From NCBI GenBank assembly GCA_032718475.1, contig JAUCBJ010008930.1, positions 1-64,000 of the forward strand: DNA of 64,000 bases. Reading direction: 5' to 3'. Origin of the DNA: Nemertoderma westbladi. Lineage: Eukaryota > Xenacoelomorpha > Nemertodermatida > Nemertodermatidae. The notes under the pieces are model-generated. The model was not told the origin of the DNA. It saw only the letters and a program-made list of their open reading frames with translations, and searched no databases. The position numbers were made by a program, and so were the translations under genes. Every line of letters starts with the position of its first letter. Within the stretch, counting starts at the first letter, position 1. Below, piece by piece: positions 22,501-31,245 of the stretch.

Positions 22501-25500
22501 CTTCCATAAGTCCACTTGGTCTGATGAGATCGGCTCGTCCCACGTTAGTCCATCCTTCCATATACTGTGCATATAAATGCGAGCTTGCAGTATCACTGGA
22601 CTGATGAATCCTAACGGGTCGAACAATCGGCTCAACTTTGACAAGCATGATCTCTTGGTCAGTGTGTTTCCTTGACTGTCCAGTCTCACCTTCACTCGAA
22701 AGTTGTCTGTGTTTGGGTCCCAAAAGAGCCCCAACACCTTAGTCGTCGGTAGTGGTTCGAACTCTAGGTCTATGTCACCACCTCCACGCTCAGTAGTTCC
22801 GAATGAGTCAACTAATTCGGCACTGTTTGAGGCGAATTTGGTGAGGTTAAAACCTCCGCCCGCCAAGCAGTCCCGTAATTGATGTGCTACTGTTGTAGCA
22901 CGTTCTACTGTGTCGCAACTCTGTAATCCGTCATCAACGTAAAAGTCACGTTCTACAATTCTAATTATCTCTGGGTCATACAGATGTTTCTGATCTCTAG
23001 CGGCTTGCTTCAAGGCGTACATCGTACAATTCGGGCTGTCTCTGGCACCGAAAACGCGAACTTGCATTTGGTAAGTCGCTGGTGGTAGACTTAAGTCCCC
23101 TTCCGGATACCAGAGAAACCGCAAACTGTCTCTGTCTCGCTCTAACGCTTTTACTTGGTGAAACATCGCTTCAACGTCGCAAGTAAAGGCTACTTGACGC
23201 TGACGGAAGCGCATAATCACCCCCATAAGATAATTATTCATGTTCGGTCCATCCATCAACTCACTATTGAGGGACATTCCCTCAAACAGAGCCGCACAGT
23301 CATTGACTACGCGTACTTTATCTGGTTTGTCGGGATGTCTCACATAGTGATGTGGCAAGTAGTACGTCTGGTCTGTCACTCGCTCCGGGTTAGTCATTCG
23401 GATAGCGTATCCCTTTGTCAAATACGTCTCCATCTGAGTGTTATACTGCAGATGGGCTTTCTCGTCCTTTAATAGACGTTGTCGGATTGAGTGTAGACGT
23501 CTTAAAGCCAGTGGGTAGTTGTTTATAAGTTTAGGACTTTGGCTACGCCATAACATACCCACCTCGTAATGTCCGTCCTCCGTCTGTCGGATAGTATCCT
23601 CCATGATCTTTAGAGATTGTTTCTCCTGTTCCGACATACAAGGGTCGTAGCTACCAGGTTCAGCTGTATCTTGTTCTAACCACCTGATAGTCTTCTCCGT
23701 TAATTCTTTGTCCAAGGCGGCTTGTTCCAACTGATGAATTTTCAACGCGTCATCGTCGATATCGACGGGCACTGTTGAGGTTATTGGGGTAGGTAGACTC
23801 GCAAGCCTATCATCTGTCGTCGATGGAATCTCTAGCTGATTCGTCTTCCCCCCAATTTCTAAACTCACCTTGTGGGTTAGCTGCTCCTTGTGACTTATCA
23901 TACTAGTTACACGTCTGTCATGTTTTGTCGACTGTAGTGTAGTATGGTTCACGTCGTGTGAAAAGGAATGAATTGAGTTTGTAGTCAATAAACTACATGT
24001 ACTCTGTACGTCGTCTTCCTCGTCACTTACGTCTAGTGTGCGCACAGGCGCTCGAGTATACCACCCTATCGGCGTTCTGCAGGCGTATGCGTTTCCTGCT
24101 ACAACTGCCGATGGTCTGGTTTCCCACACCTGGTGTAGGTTGAATTGGTCCGTCCCGATCAGCATTGCTACCGATCTATAATTGACAGGACATTCGGGCA
24201 CACCAAGGTGTCTGAAATACTTACGGTCCTCCAAAGATTGTTCCGGCACTGGACCTAGTAGGTTACTAAAGTCCTTCGTGGCCGCAAAGGTTAGATCTCT
24301 AAAGGGCAACAAAGACCTCTCCCTCTCGCTGTGCTGCGATTTTGGAAGAAGAGAGTCTAAGTCCAACTTAACTCGTGTCACTGGTATTGCACGCTGTCCG
24401 TGCATACTACTTACTGTATAACTGACGTGCTTACCTTGTCTAAGATCTGTTACGACGTCAGCTATCTTTTCATCTACGTAACTGTGAGATGAGGCTGAGT
24501 CTAGAATCGCGTAAATCCTCTTACTCCCTTTTGTGCCAGTAACTTTAATCGGGATTACACTGAATCCCTTCAGTTGGTCAGTGGTCAGGAGCGCGATTGA
24601 CGGTTGTTCGTCTCCATTTGAATATTCGTCGTCTTCTGATTCTTCGTCCGACGATCCGGATTGTTCTGAAAAGCAATCCTCTATATGGGTCACGAAAGTC
24701 GGAGTCGTTTTCGATTCCCGTTTTCGGTAAGCCGCATCACATCTCGCTGCTGCTTCCGGGTGTTCCCTGGCGAAGCGTTTCGTCGGCGTGTGGCTGTCTG
24801 TGTGGAGCAGACCGTCGTGGTTGCGTCCACAGGATGGACAAGTGTCGGTATTTGGGCAATCCTTACGGACGTGTCCGTGTCGCGTACACCGCCAACAAGA
24901 GTCCAGTGGCCGTATCTGCAGCCGTCGTTCTTCTGAGTTCAACTCGCGAAATTGTCGACAACCCCGTAACTTGTGACCAATATACCGCTTACCTAAATGT
25001 TCGCAGTATTGGCAGCCGTTGAAGTCGGCGCTGAGTTGCTGTCTCGTCTGTTTCGTCCCAATGGGCGCAGATACTCTATTACCGTCTGAGAATTGTCGTG
25101 ATTCCGTCGGTGTGGCGTAAGTGGCCGTCTTTGTGGATGTTGTCTGGGGTTTTTGTCGGTTTGAAGAGGGCAATGTGATTCCTTCTGCCACGATGTGCTG
25201 GTCGGTATAGTTAGATCGAGTTTCTACTACCGCCTCCCTGGATATTAAAAGGTACACATCTTCTAATTTTAAGAATCCTCCCCGCTCCTCTCGCTGGTAT
25301 TCGACCTTCCTCCACTCCCGACGAAGTCGATGGTGGAGTCGTCCTATGATTTTTAATAGGACTGTAGGGGTATTTCCGTAATCAAGTTGTCCAATTGATC
25401 TTAAGGTAGTGATAGCGTTCTTGATTTCGTCAGCTAGTTTTAGTAAGTCGATGGGTTTAGTGATAGCCCCTCCCTTACAGAGTTCTTCTATTACTGACCT

Positions 25501-28473
25501 GGCCATACTCACTGTACCTCCGTATATCGAAGTCAAACGATCGTACGCTAGTTCGAAAGCGTCTGGTACACCGACGAAAGTCTCCGCCAAACGTTTAGGT
25601 TCTCCTGACAACGTTTGGAGCAGGTAATTGAACTTCTCCCGTGATGTAAAGGCGCACACGGCGATCTGGGATTCGATATAGTCTACGAAGGTATGCCAGT
25701 GTTTTGAGCTACCGGAGAACTTCGGTGGTTGTTGTACCGGCAATCCCTGTCTGGCTGCGAATTTCGCTATCTCCTCGGCAACGTTCAGAGTTTCGCGTCC
25801 TTGGTTGGTAGTCTGGTTGATGTTCTCCCTTCTTGGCGCTTTTCCCTGATACGATGTGGGGTTTGAAGGTACTGGTCTTTGTGGTCCCTTCGGGTGTCTA
25901 TTGTGTTCGAATTCGGAATTTCTCGAACTGTCGGTGTAACCTTCCTCCAGACGTTCCTCAATCCGGGCCAACTTGTTGACAATGTCGGCGAACTGTTGCG
26001 CACCGATCGCGCCCGCTGGTGGTAACGCCTTCTGTGTCGGTGTATTCTGTGGAGGATTGTCTGCAAAGGAGTTGTCTGAACGCTCGCGTTTATATTCATC
26101 GGCCGCCCCCGTTCTAAATACCTCGCGTATCGGGTAATCCGATTCGCTCGAAGTACTACTATCATCTGGATATGGTGGTCGACGTGCTCGCGTCCGTTGC
26201 GTCGTTCGAATTCTAACGGCTCGTTTCGGAACATCGTCCACTGATCTCCGTTGTTCGGTAGGCTCACAAGTCTTCCTCGAAGTCGTAGATTGCGATGTAA
26301 ACTGGTTGAACGGTCGCGTCTCCACTGTTCTCCGTTGTTCGGTAGGCTCACAAGTCTTCCTCGAAGTCGTAGATTGCGATGTAAACTGGTTGAACGGTCG
26401 CGTCTCCACTGTTCTCCGTTGTTCGGTAGGCTCACAAGTCTTCCTCGAAGTCGTAGATTGCGATGTAAACTGGTTGAACGGTCGCGTCTCCACTGTTCTC
26501 CGTTGTTCGGTAGGCTCACAAGTCTTCCTCGAAGTCGTAGATTGCGATGTAAACTGGTTGAACGGTCGCGTCTCCACTGTTCTCCGTTGTTCGGTAGGCT
26601 CACAAGTCTTCCTCGAAGTCGTAGATTGCGATGTAAACTGAACCGGTGGGCGAATGACAGCATTTGAAACAACTGGCCTTGTAGGTCGAAACGTCATTGG
26701 GTAAGCGTAATGTGTAACGGGTTTAGGCGTCAAAGGTGGACTCACCTGTTTTGTCGTCAGTAGCGCAGGTCCGGTCAATAAACTACTACGATCTGTAATC
26801 GGTGGGTTACTTACCTTGACTCTCGGAATAGGCGACGACGTTGCTCTTGGCGGTATAAACTCGTTCGGAATAACAAACCTGTGTTCCGTCGCACCATGGA
26901 TAGGAGAAATATCACTACTACCCGCAATCGAAACAGGTTCCTTAGTCGTAACCGGTGCAAACATATGAGTTACCTGTGGGAATCGTTGACACACGTCTTT
27001 TACTAATTGTCGTTCCCGTCCGGGTGCTCCTACGCTTCCTTCCTTCTTCCGTTCCTGAATTTGGCGATGTCTTACCTCTAACTGGTCCAAATCATGTCCG
27101 TCGCGAGATCTCATCGATCGATCGCGGGCTAGAAGATCCAGATTTTCCTTAGTTTCGGCTAATTCTCTCGCCCTCTTCTCAAGTTCGAAACGAAGTTTAA
27201 CTTCCTTTTCTCGTTGTTCCGTTTGTTGTTGTTGCGCCTCGAACTCTGCTTGTCGTATCGCTTGTTGGGCTTTTATTTGCCGTGTCTTCATCTCGACTCT
27301 GGCTTCCAAAACTACTCTTTGTCGCTCTAACTCTGCCGCAGCCGTTTGTCGCTCTAACTCTGCCGCAGCCGTTTGTCGCTCTAACTCAGCCGCTGCAGCT
27401 GCCGCTGCCGTTTGTCGCTCTAACTCGGCTGTTGCCGTTCGTTGCGCTAACTCGGCCGTTGCCGCTTGTTGGGCAATGTCCAACTCTAACCTTTCCATTT
27501 CGGCCGCTTCGAGTTCGGCTTGTTCCTGCAGATGAGAGATTCTCGCTACATTCGCAACACGTATTTTCTCTTCCTCTACTGCTGTTTGTATCATTAGAAG
27601 TTGAGCTTGTTCTTCTATCTCGTGTTGCTGTCTGTAGAACTGCTGCTGTTGTCGAGCAACTTCTGACGTGACTATACTTCCTTCGCAGATTTCGCTACGA
27701 ATACTTACCAATGATTGATTTAGTATTCCCGGTGCCGATTCGATTTGTGCGAATGAAGTTTCCCTCGTGTATTCCGGCACGGTTTCCAAATCGCCGACGT
27801 CTTCGCCGCACATGCGTAAGTGGTCCGTCAGATGTTTCAATTGTCCATCCAGTCGGTACAATTCCTGTTCTTCCTCGGGTTGTAATAATTCGTCCGAAAC
27901 TGACTCACCTAACAACTGGTCCGCTTGTTCCTGTTGTATCTGTCTAATCGTCGACTTAAACTGAATCAGTTTCTCTCTAGTGATCATTAGTTTCTCGAGG
28001 ATTCTAAGTTGAGTATCCATGTCCTGTCTCTGTCTAGCTAGATCTTGTAGGCCAACTAGATTATCTACGGACTTATATACTTTACTCTGTACTCTAACCT
28101 GGAGGGTGTAGAACTCGAATCGAGACATCGGAGCGGTCAACCCGTCTAATATGCGTTGGCCTTCTCCAATACTCCTGGTTATATGCGCCATGTATCCACC
28201 GACGCTTCTAACCACACTTTCTGTGCTTCCTGCTGAACTTACCAATTCCGTTTCCCTATATCTAGGTTGCGGAACAGTTAGAAAGTCCTCGGTCCTGCCG
28301 TCGCCTCGTACTACGGCATCCGGTACTCCCGTTGGATGTACTGGTGACGCACACGGTGTAGGTTCGGTAGGCTCGCGAGTCTTCCCCTGTGGTTCTTCCG
28401 CTGCTGACTTATCCGCGTCACATGAGTCATAGTCGGTTTGTGTATTCTTCGTATAGTCTTGTTTGTCACTCAT
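19549..28473 (-). CDS. BEL/Pao gag-pol polyprotein, 2974 residues
   Basis: A single uninterrupted frame encodes the element's replication proteins. Residues 240-470 are a coiled coil with AELERQTAA repeats. Five 28-residue repeats (RKTCEPTEQRR...) fall at about 611-744. The Gag core (KFSGSSKHWHTFVDYI) begins near 913. Zinc fingers follow at about 1154-1222 (CQYCEHLG..., CWRCTRHGHVRKDC, CPSCGRNHDG). The aspartic protease is near 1321 (AILDSASSHSYV). RT boxes are FTCDVEAMFHQV near 1766 and FYVDDGLQS near 1843. RNase H starts near 2027 (CFSDASDNGFG). The integrase has an HHCC finger near 2595-2640 and D, D, E boxes near 2668 (TGIDCFGPI), 2731 (SDQGTNF) and 2780 (WERLIRS). A C-terminal DUF5641-like domain ends near 2930 (LKPGDHVLLAEVN). 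A lysine- and PDTLP-rich linker of about 270 residues separates RNase H from integrase, which is unusual. All catalytic motifs look intact. Confidence 0.95.
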   Translation of the reverse strand: MSDKQDYTKNTQTDYDSCDADKSAAEEPQGKTREPTEPTPCASPVHPTGVPDAVVRGDGRTEDFLTVPQPRYRETELVSSAGSTESVVRSVGGYMAHITRSIGEGQRILDGLTAPMSRFEFYTLQVRVQSKVYKSVDNLVGLQDLARQRQDMDTQLRILEKLMITREKLIQFKSTIRQIQQEQADQLLGESVSDELLQPEEEQELYRLDGQLKHLTDHLRMCGEDVGDLETVPEYTRETSFAQIESAPGILNQSLVSIRSEICEGSIVTSEVARQQQQFYRQQHEIEEQAQLLMIQTAVEEEKIRVANVARISHLQEQAELEAAEMERLELDIAQQAATAELAQRTATAELERQTAAAAAAAELERQTAAAELERQTAAAELERQRVVLEARVEMKTRQIKAQQAIRQAEFEAQQQQTEQREKEVKLRFELEKRARELAETKENLDLLARDRSMRSRDGHDLDQLEVRHRQIQERKKEGSVGAPGRERQLVKDVCQRFPQVTHMFAPVTTKEPVSIAGSSDISPIHGATEHRFVIPNEFIPPRATSSPIPRVKVSNPPITDRSSLLTGPALLTTKQVSPPLTPKPVTHYAYPMTFRPTRPVVSNAVIRPPVQFTSQSTTSRKTCEPTEQRRTVETRPFNQFTSQSTTSRKTCEPTEQRRTVETRPFNQFTSQSTTSRKTCEPTEQRRTVETRPFNQFTSQSTTSRKTCEPTEQRRTVETRPFNQFTSQSTTSRKTCEPTEQRRSVDDVPKRAVRIRTTQRTRARRPPYPDDSSTSSESDYPIREVFRTGAADEYKRERSDNSFADNPPQNTPTQKALPPAGAIGAQQFADIVNKLARIEERLEEGYTDSSRNSEFEHNRHPKGPQRPVPSNPTSYQGKAPRRENINQTTNQGRETLNVAEEIAKFAARQGLPVQQPPKFSGSSKHWHTFVDYIESQIAVCAFTSREKFNYLLQTLSGEPKRLAETFVGVPDAFELAYDRLTSIYGGTVSMARSVIEELCKGGAITKPIDLLKLADEIKNAITTLRSIGQLDYGNTPTVLLKIIGRLHHRLRREWRKVEYQREERGGFLKLEDVYLLISREAVVETRSNYTDQHIVAEGITLPSSNRQKPQTTSTKTATYATPTESRQFSDGNRVSAPIGTKQTRQQLSADFNGCQYCEHLGKRYIGHKLRGCRQFRELNSEERRLQIRPLDSCWRCTRHGHVRKDCPNTDTCPSCGRNHDGLLHTDSHTPTKRFAREHPEAAARCDAAYRKRESKTTPTFVTHIEDCFSEQSGSSDEESEDDEYSNGDEQPSIALLTTDQLKGFSVIPIKVTGTKGSKRIYAILDSASSHSYVDEKIADVVTDLRQGKHVSYTVSSMHGQRAIPVTRVKLDLDSLLPKSQHSERERSLLPFRDLTFAATKDFSNLLGPVPEQSLEDRKYFRHLGVPECPVNYRSVAMLIGTDQFNLHQVWETRPSAVVAGNAYACRTPIGWYTRAPVRTLDVSDEEDDVQSTCSLLTTNSIHSFSHDVNHTTLQSTKHDRRVTSMISHKEQLTHKVSLEIGGKTNQLEIPSTTDDRLASLPTPITSTVPVDIDDDALKIHQLEQAALDKELTEKTIRWLEQDTAEPGSYDPCMSEQEKQSLKIMEDTIRQTEDGHYEVGMLWRSQSPKLINNYPLALRRLHSIRQRLLKDEKAHLQYNTQMETYLTKGYAIRMTNPERVTDQTYYLPHHYVRHPDKPDKVRVVNDCAALFEGMSLNSELMDGPNMNNYLMGVIMRFRQRQVAFTCDVEAMFHQVKALERDRDSLRFLWYPEGDLSLPPATYQMQVRVFGARDSPNCTMYALKQAARDQKHLYDPEIIRIVERDFYVDDGLQSCDTVERATTVAHQLRDCLAGGGFNLTKFASNSAELVDSFGTTERGGGDIDLEFEPLPTTKVLGLFWDPNTDNFRVKVRLDSQGNTLTKRSCLSKLSRLFDPLGFISPVILQARIYMHSIWKDGLTWDEPISSDQVDLWKTWEAELSSLEDYFIPRVYFPLQSTFPDNLELHCFSDASDNGFGVAAYLRRQVESDEFDVSLITSKAKTMPTKYMTTPRAELQAATLSTTIVNLIQTELQSSLQIFYWTDATLVLFYINNDTLEFKTFVANRRAEILDHSIKEDWRHCPGPQNPADIASRGMMPEEFCKPENKEFWQHGPQFLQKSTQDWPPLYDNKSNTIPKDAEIKKPKKGKTKKKTTATKLKKKPKAKWKDITSKVKRGRLASLSTPDISPDGQPDTLPDSQPDTLLDSQPDILPDISQNVPPDASNTLTNSKATVSLLERPSIDKQLDTLPDVSPDTLLDSRLDTSNVLTNDKAAVSLLERPCIDKLPILTHLSNHKHGETSCITDVGSTYANVNTGVTLRSRDIPNLQPTVRPGINVGRKISLPKPADPIEFKPPLTIDLQSTNNQGKRTKKDKLLVDPDGSTVNKGILTGGPVGPSSNSKPSKFSIDLPDDVTNTYVDRIVNLTDSWSNACRKLAWIVRFVQYVKGKRDFTRRLTLAEIDRCEIKLIRHYQLRYFAREFTSIHQGQPIKSSPILSWSPIIYNGLICHKSRLQNIDFNTNFRYPIIIPQHHELQRAMILDAHLHLKHAGRHHCLSYLRTRFVLIRPSKALSSVTRTCIICKKVHSRIGTQEMSELPQARLQAFRPPFTETGIDCFGPIHTKRGRILVKRWGLIFTCMSSRAVHIERVMDLSTNAFILALRRFIARRGLVKCLYSDQGTNFVGARNEIARAFKKLDHDQISNELQPHKIVWKFNPPDSPWRGGVWERLIRSIKTAMAKVIPVNHILTDDQLTTLFVEIEAILNTRPIVLVPDDKQSQFALTPAHLLMQAPTTLTPISTPMESDSYGRKAWKITQLLANKFWEIWQNHYLPSISARTNWYNNTHALKPGDHVLLAEVNLKRRFWITGVILATHPSMDGVTRTVTVRTIDGRTVDRPTQRLVLLEETRNESGDYKSPPNTSK
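21140..21930 (-). other. Low-complexity linker between RNase H and integrase
   Basis: Within gag-pol, about residues 2180-2445 form a linker. It opens with a lysine-rich block (KKPKKGKTKKKTT), then 8-residue units around DSQPDTLP, then a duplicated block (KATVSLLERPSIDK / KAAVSLLERPCIDK). On DNA the short units read as repeats of 'gtctggttgact'. No domain is recognised. Confidence 0.75.
26240..26660 (-). repeat. Five 84-bp tandem repeats in gag
   Basis: Period 84 bp, five units, each encoding the same 28 residues in gag (RPFNQFTSQSTTSRKTCEP...). Units are almost identical at DNA level, pointing to recent amplification. Each unit contains one copy of the dispersed motif. Confidence 0.95.
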
Positions 28474-29317
28474 TTCGGTAGTTGTAAGTCAAGTGAAGTG
28501 AGTGTAAAAGTATCGAGTTTACCGTATTTGTATAAAACGGTACTAATTACAGTCATATAAAATTAGCCTACCGGCCGATTTTATAGCAGATGGATAAAAT
28601 TAGCCTAAACGGCCAATTTTACAGCAAATAAATGTCACGGAATAAGTATATAATAAAATTAGCCTAGCGGCCAATTTTACAACAAATAAATCGGATAACG
28701 ATATGCGTTATCAAAAGGTAAATTAAATACAATAATACGGACTAATTCAGCAATGAACAAAGAAATCATACGGAATGCATAAATACTTGAGACAGTGGAA
28801 CCCACAATAATTTTAACTAATACGGTAATGCCTAACTTATTTATGCAACTTTTCGAACTCACCCACTCCAATAATTCTCCAGAAAAACAGATTCCCAGAT
28901 ACAAACCGGACGTGAACCTTTCCGTTTTTAACGTTGCGGACGAAACGCGATTTTCCCAACCAAAGTTGTTGGGTTATCTATCTCCCAAACTTGCTAAACA
29001 CGGTCTTGCTCCCGTTACAGTCTAGAAATGAGTTCTGAATCCTGAAAAACAAAAGAGTTAGGTTTTACTTTACGAAATTTTGTACCGGTACAATATGGTA
29101 TTTAAACCCTTTTTAAACACCGGTATTCAATTCCAAAATATTTTACACGCGGTTCAAATCAAATTTTATTTCAAAAAATTAGCACTTAGCTAATCAAATA
29201 TAAATTTTTACCTCAAAATACAAAATTTTCAAATAACTTTAGTCCTACCGAACCGTAGTTCAGTAAAACATATTCCTACTAAATTAGGAAATATGTTAAA
29301 ATAATCATATTCCTACT
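28474..29317 (-). other. Leader of the giant BEL element
   Basis: This is an untranslated region between the 5' LTR and the gag start. Three hairpin-forming units lie at 28559-28678. A short plus-strand open stretch (28795-29025) has no recognisable product. No TGG primer-binding site is visible next to the LTR at 29317. Confidence 0.6.
28559..28678 (-). repeat. Three tandem hairpin units in BEL leader
   Basis: At 28559-28582, 28596-28620 and 28655-28678 the plus strand reads AAAATTAGCC, a 4-5 base loop, then GGCC(A/G)ATTTT. Each can fold into a stem of about 9-10 bp with one mismatch or wobble. The units share flanks (cagcaaataaat). The position between LTR and gag is where packaging and dimerisation signals sit in retroelements. 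Confidence 0.75.
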
Positions 29318-31245
29318 AAATTGGAGAGATACGCCTATTCCTACTAATTGGAAGAGACGGTAACAATACCTGCAATATCCTACTGTAAAGTTTGTAAATC
29401 AAATCATAAATCCGACCTTCTCACCAAAACAGTAAACCCCAAGTAAGCGAATATATTGCAGTATCGATCTCTTTTAACCGGTGAGGCAGAAAACAGTCTA
29501 CGAGCAGACAAACTTCGATAAAACAAAATCCCGCGCAGCGAATCCTAAAATCAGGCTGACTCACTGACGGACTAAGGGGCTCGTATACTTTGCCGCGGTG
29601 TGATTTATATGGTTGGGCAAAGGGACGCTAGCTAGGTACAGAGCAGATTTGGAGATGTCTAACTAGCGGGCAAAGCACAGTACGGACTAAGTTAATTTTA
29701 TATATTTTGAGGTGTAAATAATTTCTAACGCGCGTGTGTTAATTCTGAACGGTCAAAAGCAGTTTTGCTCCTTCACATATATAATTACTGGGTACGGTGT
29801 GCATTTTACGAATATTCTAATTTGTAACTTGTAGGTCCAATACTCACGAATGGTAAGGTTCCTTCCCCTCTTGCGTATTTCCAGGACTCAAATTCAGGCA
29901 TAAGGTTAATACTACGCCCAGAATTCGGCAATTTTAGGTACCAGGTCCCTGATACTAAGAAGAGATGTGTTAGTTTACTACTGTAGGCGTACGGGTACTA
30001 ATAGCTATCCTGGCTCCTATCTAGAATTTTAGTCACCCAGGTAGTCCGGGTAACTTCCTATTAGGGCGTTGGCGGGGACACGGTAGATGTTAGTATATCC
30101 CTGATAGCCTCAATTTATTTGCGCCTAGCGTAAACTGCCCTACCGCCTGAATGGTACAATCCCAATTCAGGTGAAAACACAGCAACCCCCTAGCCTACAA
30201 GTTCTGATGTAATGGACACCGTTGTACGGCAAATAGTCGCACACACACCTGTACTTAGCAAGAGTTAAGCGTACAGTTTGCTGCACCCTAACCAATGTGT
30301 ATGCCTTGTACTGGTGTGCCTACGTCCTATCTGCGTACTAGTATCTGCTCTCTCTCCCTCTCCCCCGTAGGAATATGAAGGTCTACTGCGGTTTTTCCCT
30401 GAATCAAGACAGTACAGTCCCTATGATGTAATTTTGGGCTCACAGCGTGTCACTACGTCTACCTTTGATCTTTTGGTCTTACACTTAGGTAGCAAGGATC
30501 GAACGCTGTCTAACCTTTCAGGCGATGGGCGAATAACGCTAGATGGTATTGCGGGTTGTCTCTCGTCTACATTCCCGTGATGTTCCCGTTCATTGCTGTG
30601 GCCCGATCTCTAGCTGGCCATCCTGTCCCTGAGTTTGTTCACCGTAGTGAAACCATATTAAAACAGATAGAAAGGCTGAGAGATGTGACTAGTATTTCTG
30701 ACTTTATTACAAAACATATAATAACTATTATACAATAAACAATGTAATCTGAAATAAGACAGAAAGTGAATGATGGAAATTGATTGAATGTGATTGAGAT
30801 TGAGATAACTAATGAACGAATCGCACCTTTATATACTAAATTTGTGCTGCAATCAATCGAGAAAATTCTCGATTGTTCTATGGGTTCTAACAAGGTTTTA
30901 AAGATAGCTTATTGGTCCAGCTAATATATAACTTGCACTACATTGGTTACAATCAAATAACTACAGCCTTATTGGTACAGACAAATGCAATTAATTTGTA
31001 GCGGTTAATTTAAATGAGTTGAAATTCTGCACAAAAAATAATTCGCACTTACTAGGATTCGAACTCGATACCTACTACACATATAATTTCCAACGCTCTA
31101 CCAACTGAGCTACTGAACCACTTGACCGATAGATACACAATAAATAGAACCAATACTAATGAGAACTCAAAGCAATCTTTACAAAGTTAATTCGAATAAA
31201 ATAAAATTTTGAAAATCCACGGCATTTAGGGAATATAATTCTATA
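29318..31245 (-). repeat. 5' LTR of the giant BEL element
   Basis: This 1928-bp direct repeat of 12402-14315 has few differences, for example a short cluster near 29640-29690 and a small indel near 30790. As the 5' LTR in element orientation it should carry the promoter. No clear TATA box was singled out. Confidence 0.9.
31033..31121 (-). promoter_or_regulatory. tRNA-like Pol III cassette in 5' LTR
   Basis: On the minus strand the A box TAGCTCAGTTGG (31112-31101), B box GAGTTCGAATCC (31066-31055) and T6 (31038-31033) are all present. The B box here fits the tRNA consensus better than in the other LTR. Stem pairing outside the D arm is poor. It lies about 125-210 bases into the LTR in element orientation. 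Confidence 0.6.

Larger units (their letters stand above)
14614..28385 (-). repeat. Dispersed 16-base near-palindromic motif, 12 copies
   Basis: The plus-strand form is GGCTCGCGAGTCTTCC with small variants (CTCACGAG, CTCGCAAG, CTCACAAG in the core). Copies are at 14614-14629, 15129-15144, 18104-18119, 19249-19264 and 21765-21780. Five more are at 26261, 26345, 26429, 26513 and 26597 (inside the 84-bp repeats), and one is at 28370-28385. A twelfth, diverged and inverted, is near 23789-23808. Copies lie in non-coding DNA (3), in one frame giving RLASL (3) and in another giving KT(C/R)EPTE (6). The copies at 19249 and 21765 match over about 28 bases, although one is non-coding and one coding. 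Confidence 0.85.
12402..31245 (-). mobile_element. Giant BEL/Pao LTR retrotransposon (18.8 kb)
   Basis: This is a minus-strand LTR element with 1.9-kb LTRs, a non-coding leader (29317-28474), gag-pol (28473-19549), a 658-base spacer and a second large ORF (18890-15198). A 0.88-kb 3' non-coding region follows. The domain order Gag, zinc knuckles, aspartic protease, RT, RNase H, integrase is that of BEL/Pao. Both ORFs are open, and the LTRs differ at few positions, so the copy is young and possibly intact. Flanks are CCAAT (left) and ACAAT (right), sharing CAAT as a candidate target duplication. No TGG-type primer site follows the 5' LTR. The element is far longer than usual for the family and was inserted near an SLC1 exon. 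Confidence 0.9.

Noticed and set aside
26251-26667. Plus-strand ORFs over the 84-bp repeats
   Set aside because: They are shadows of the gag repeats on the other strand; the 84-bp period keeps all frames open.
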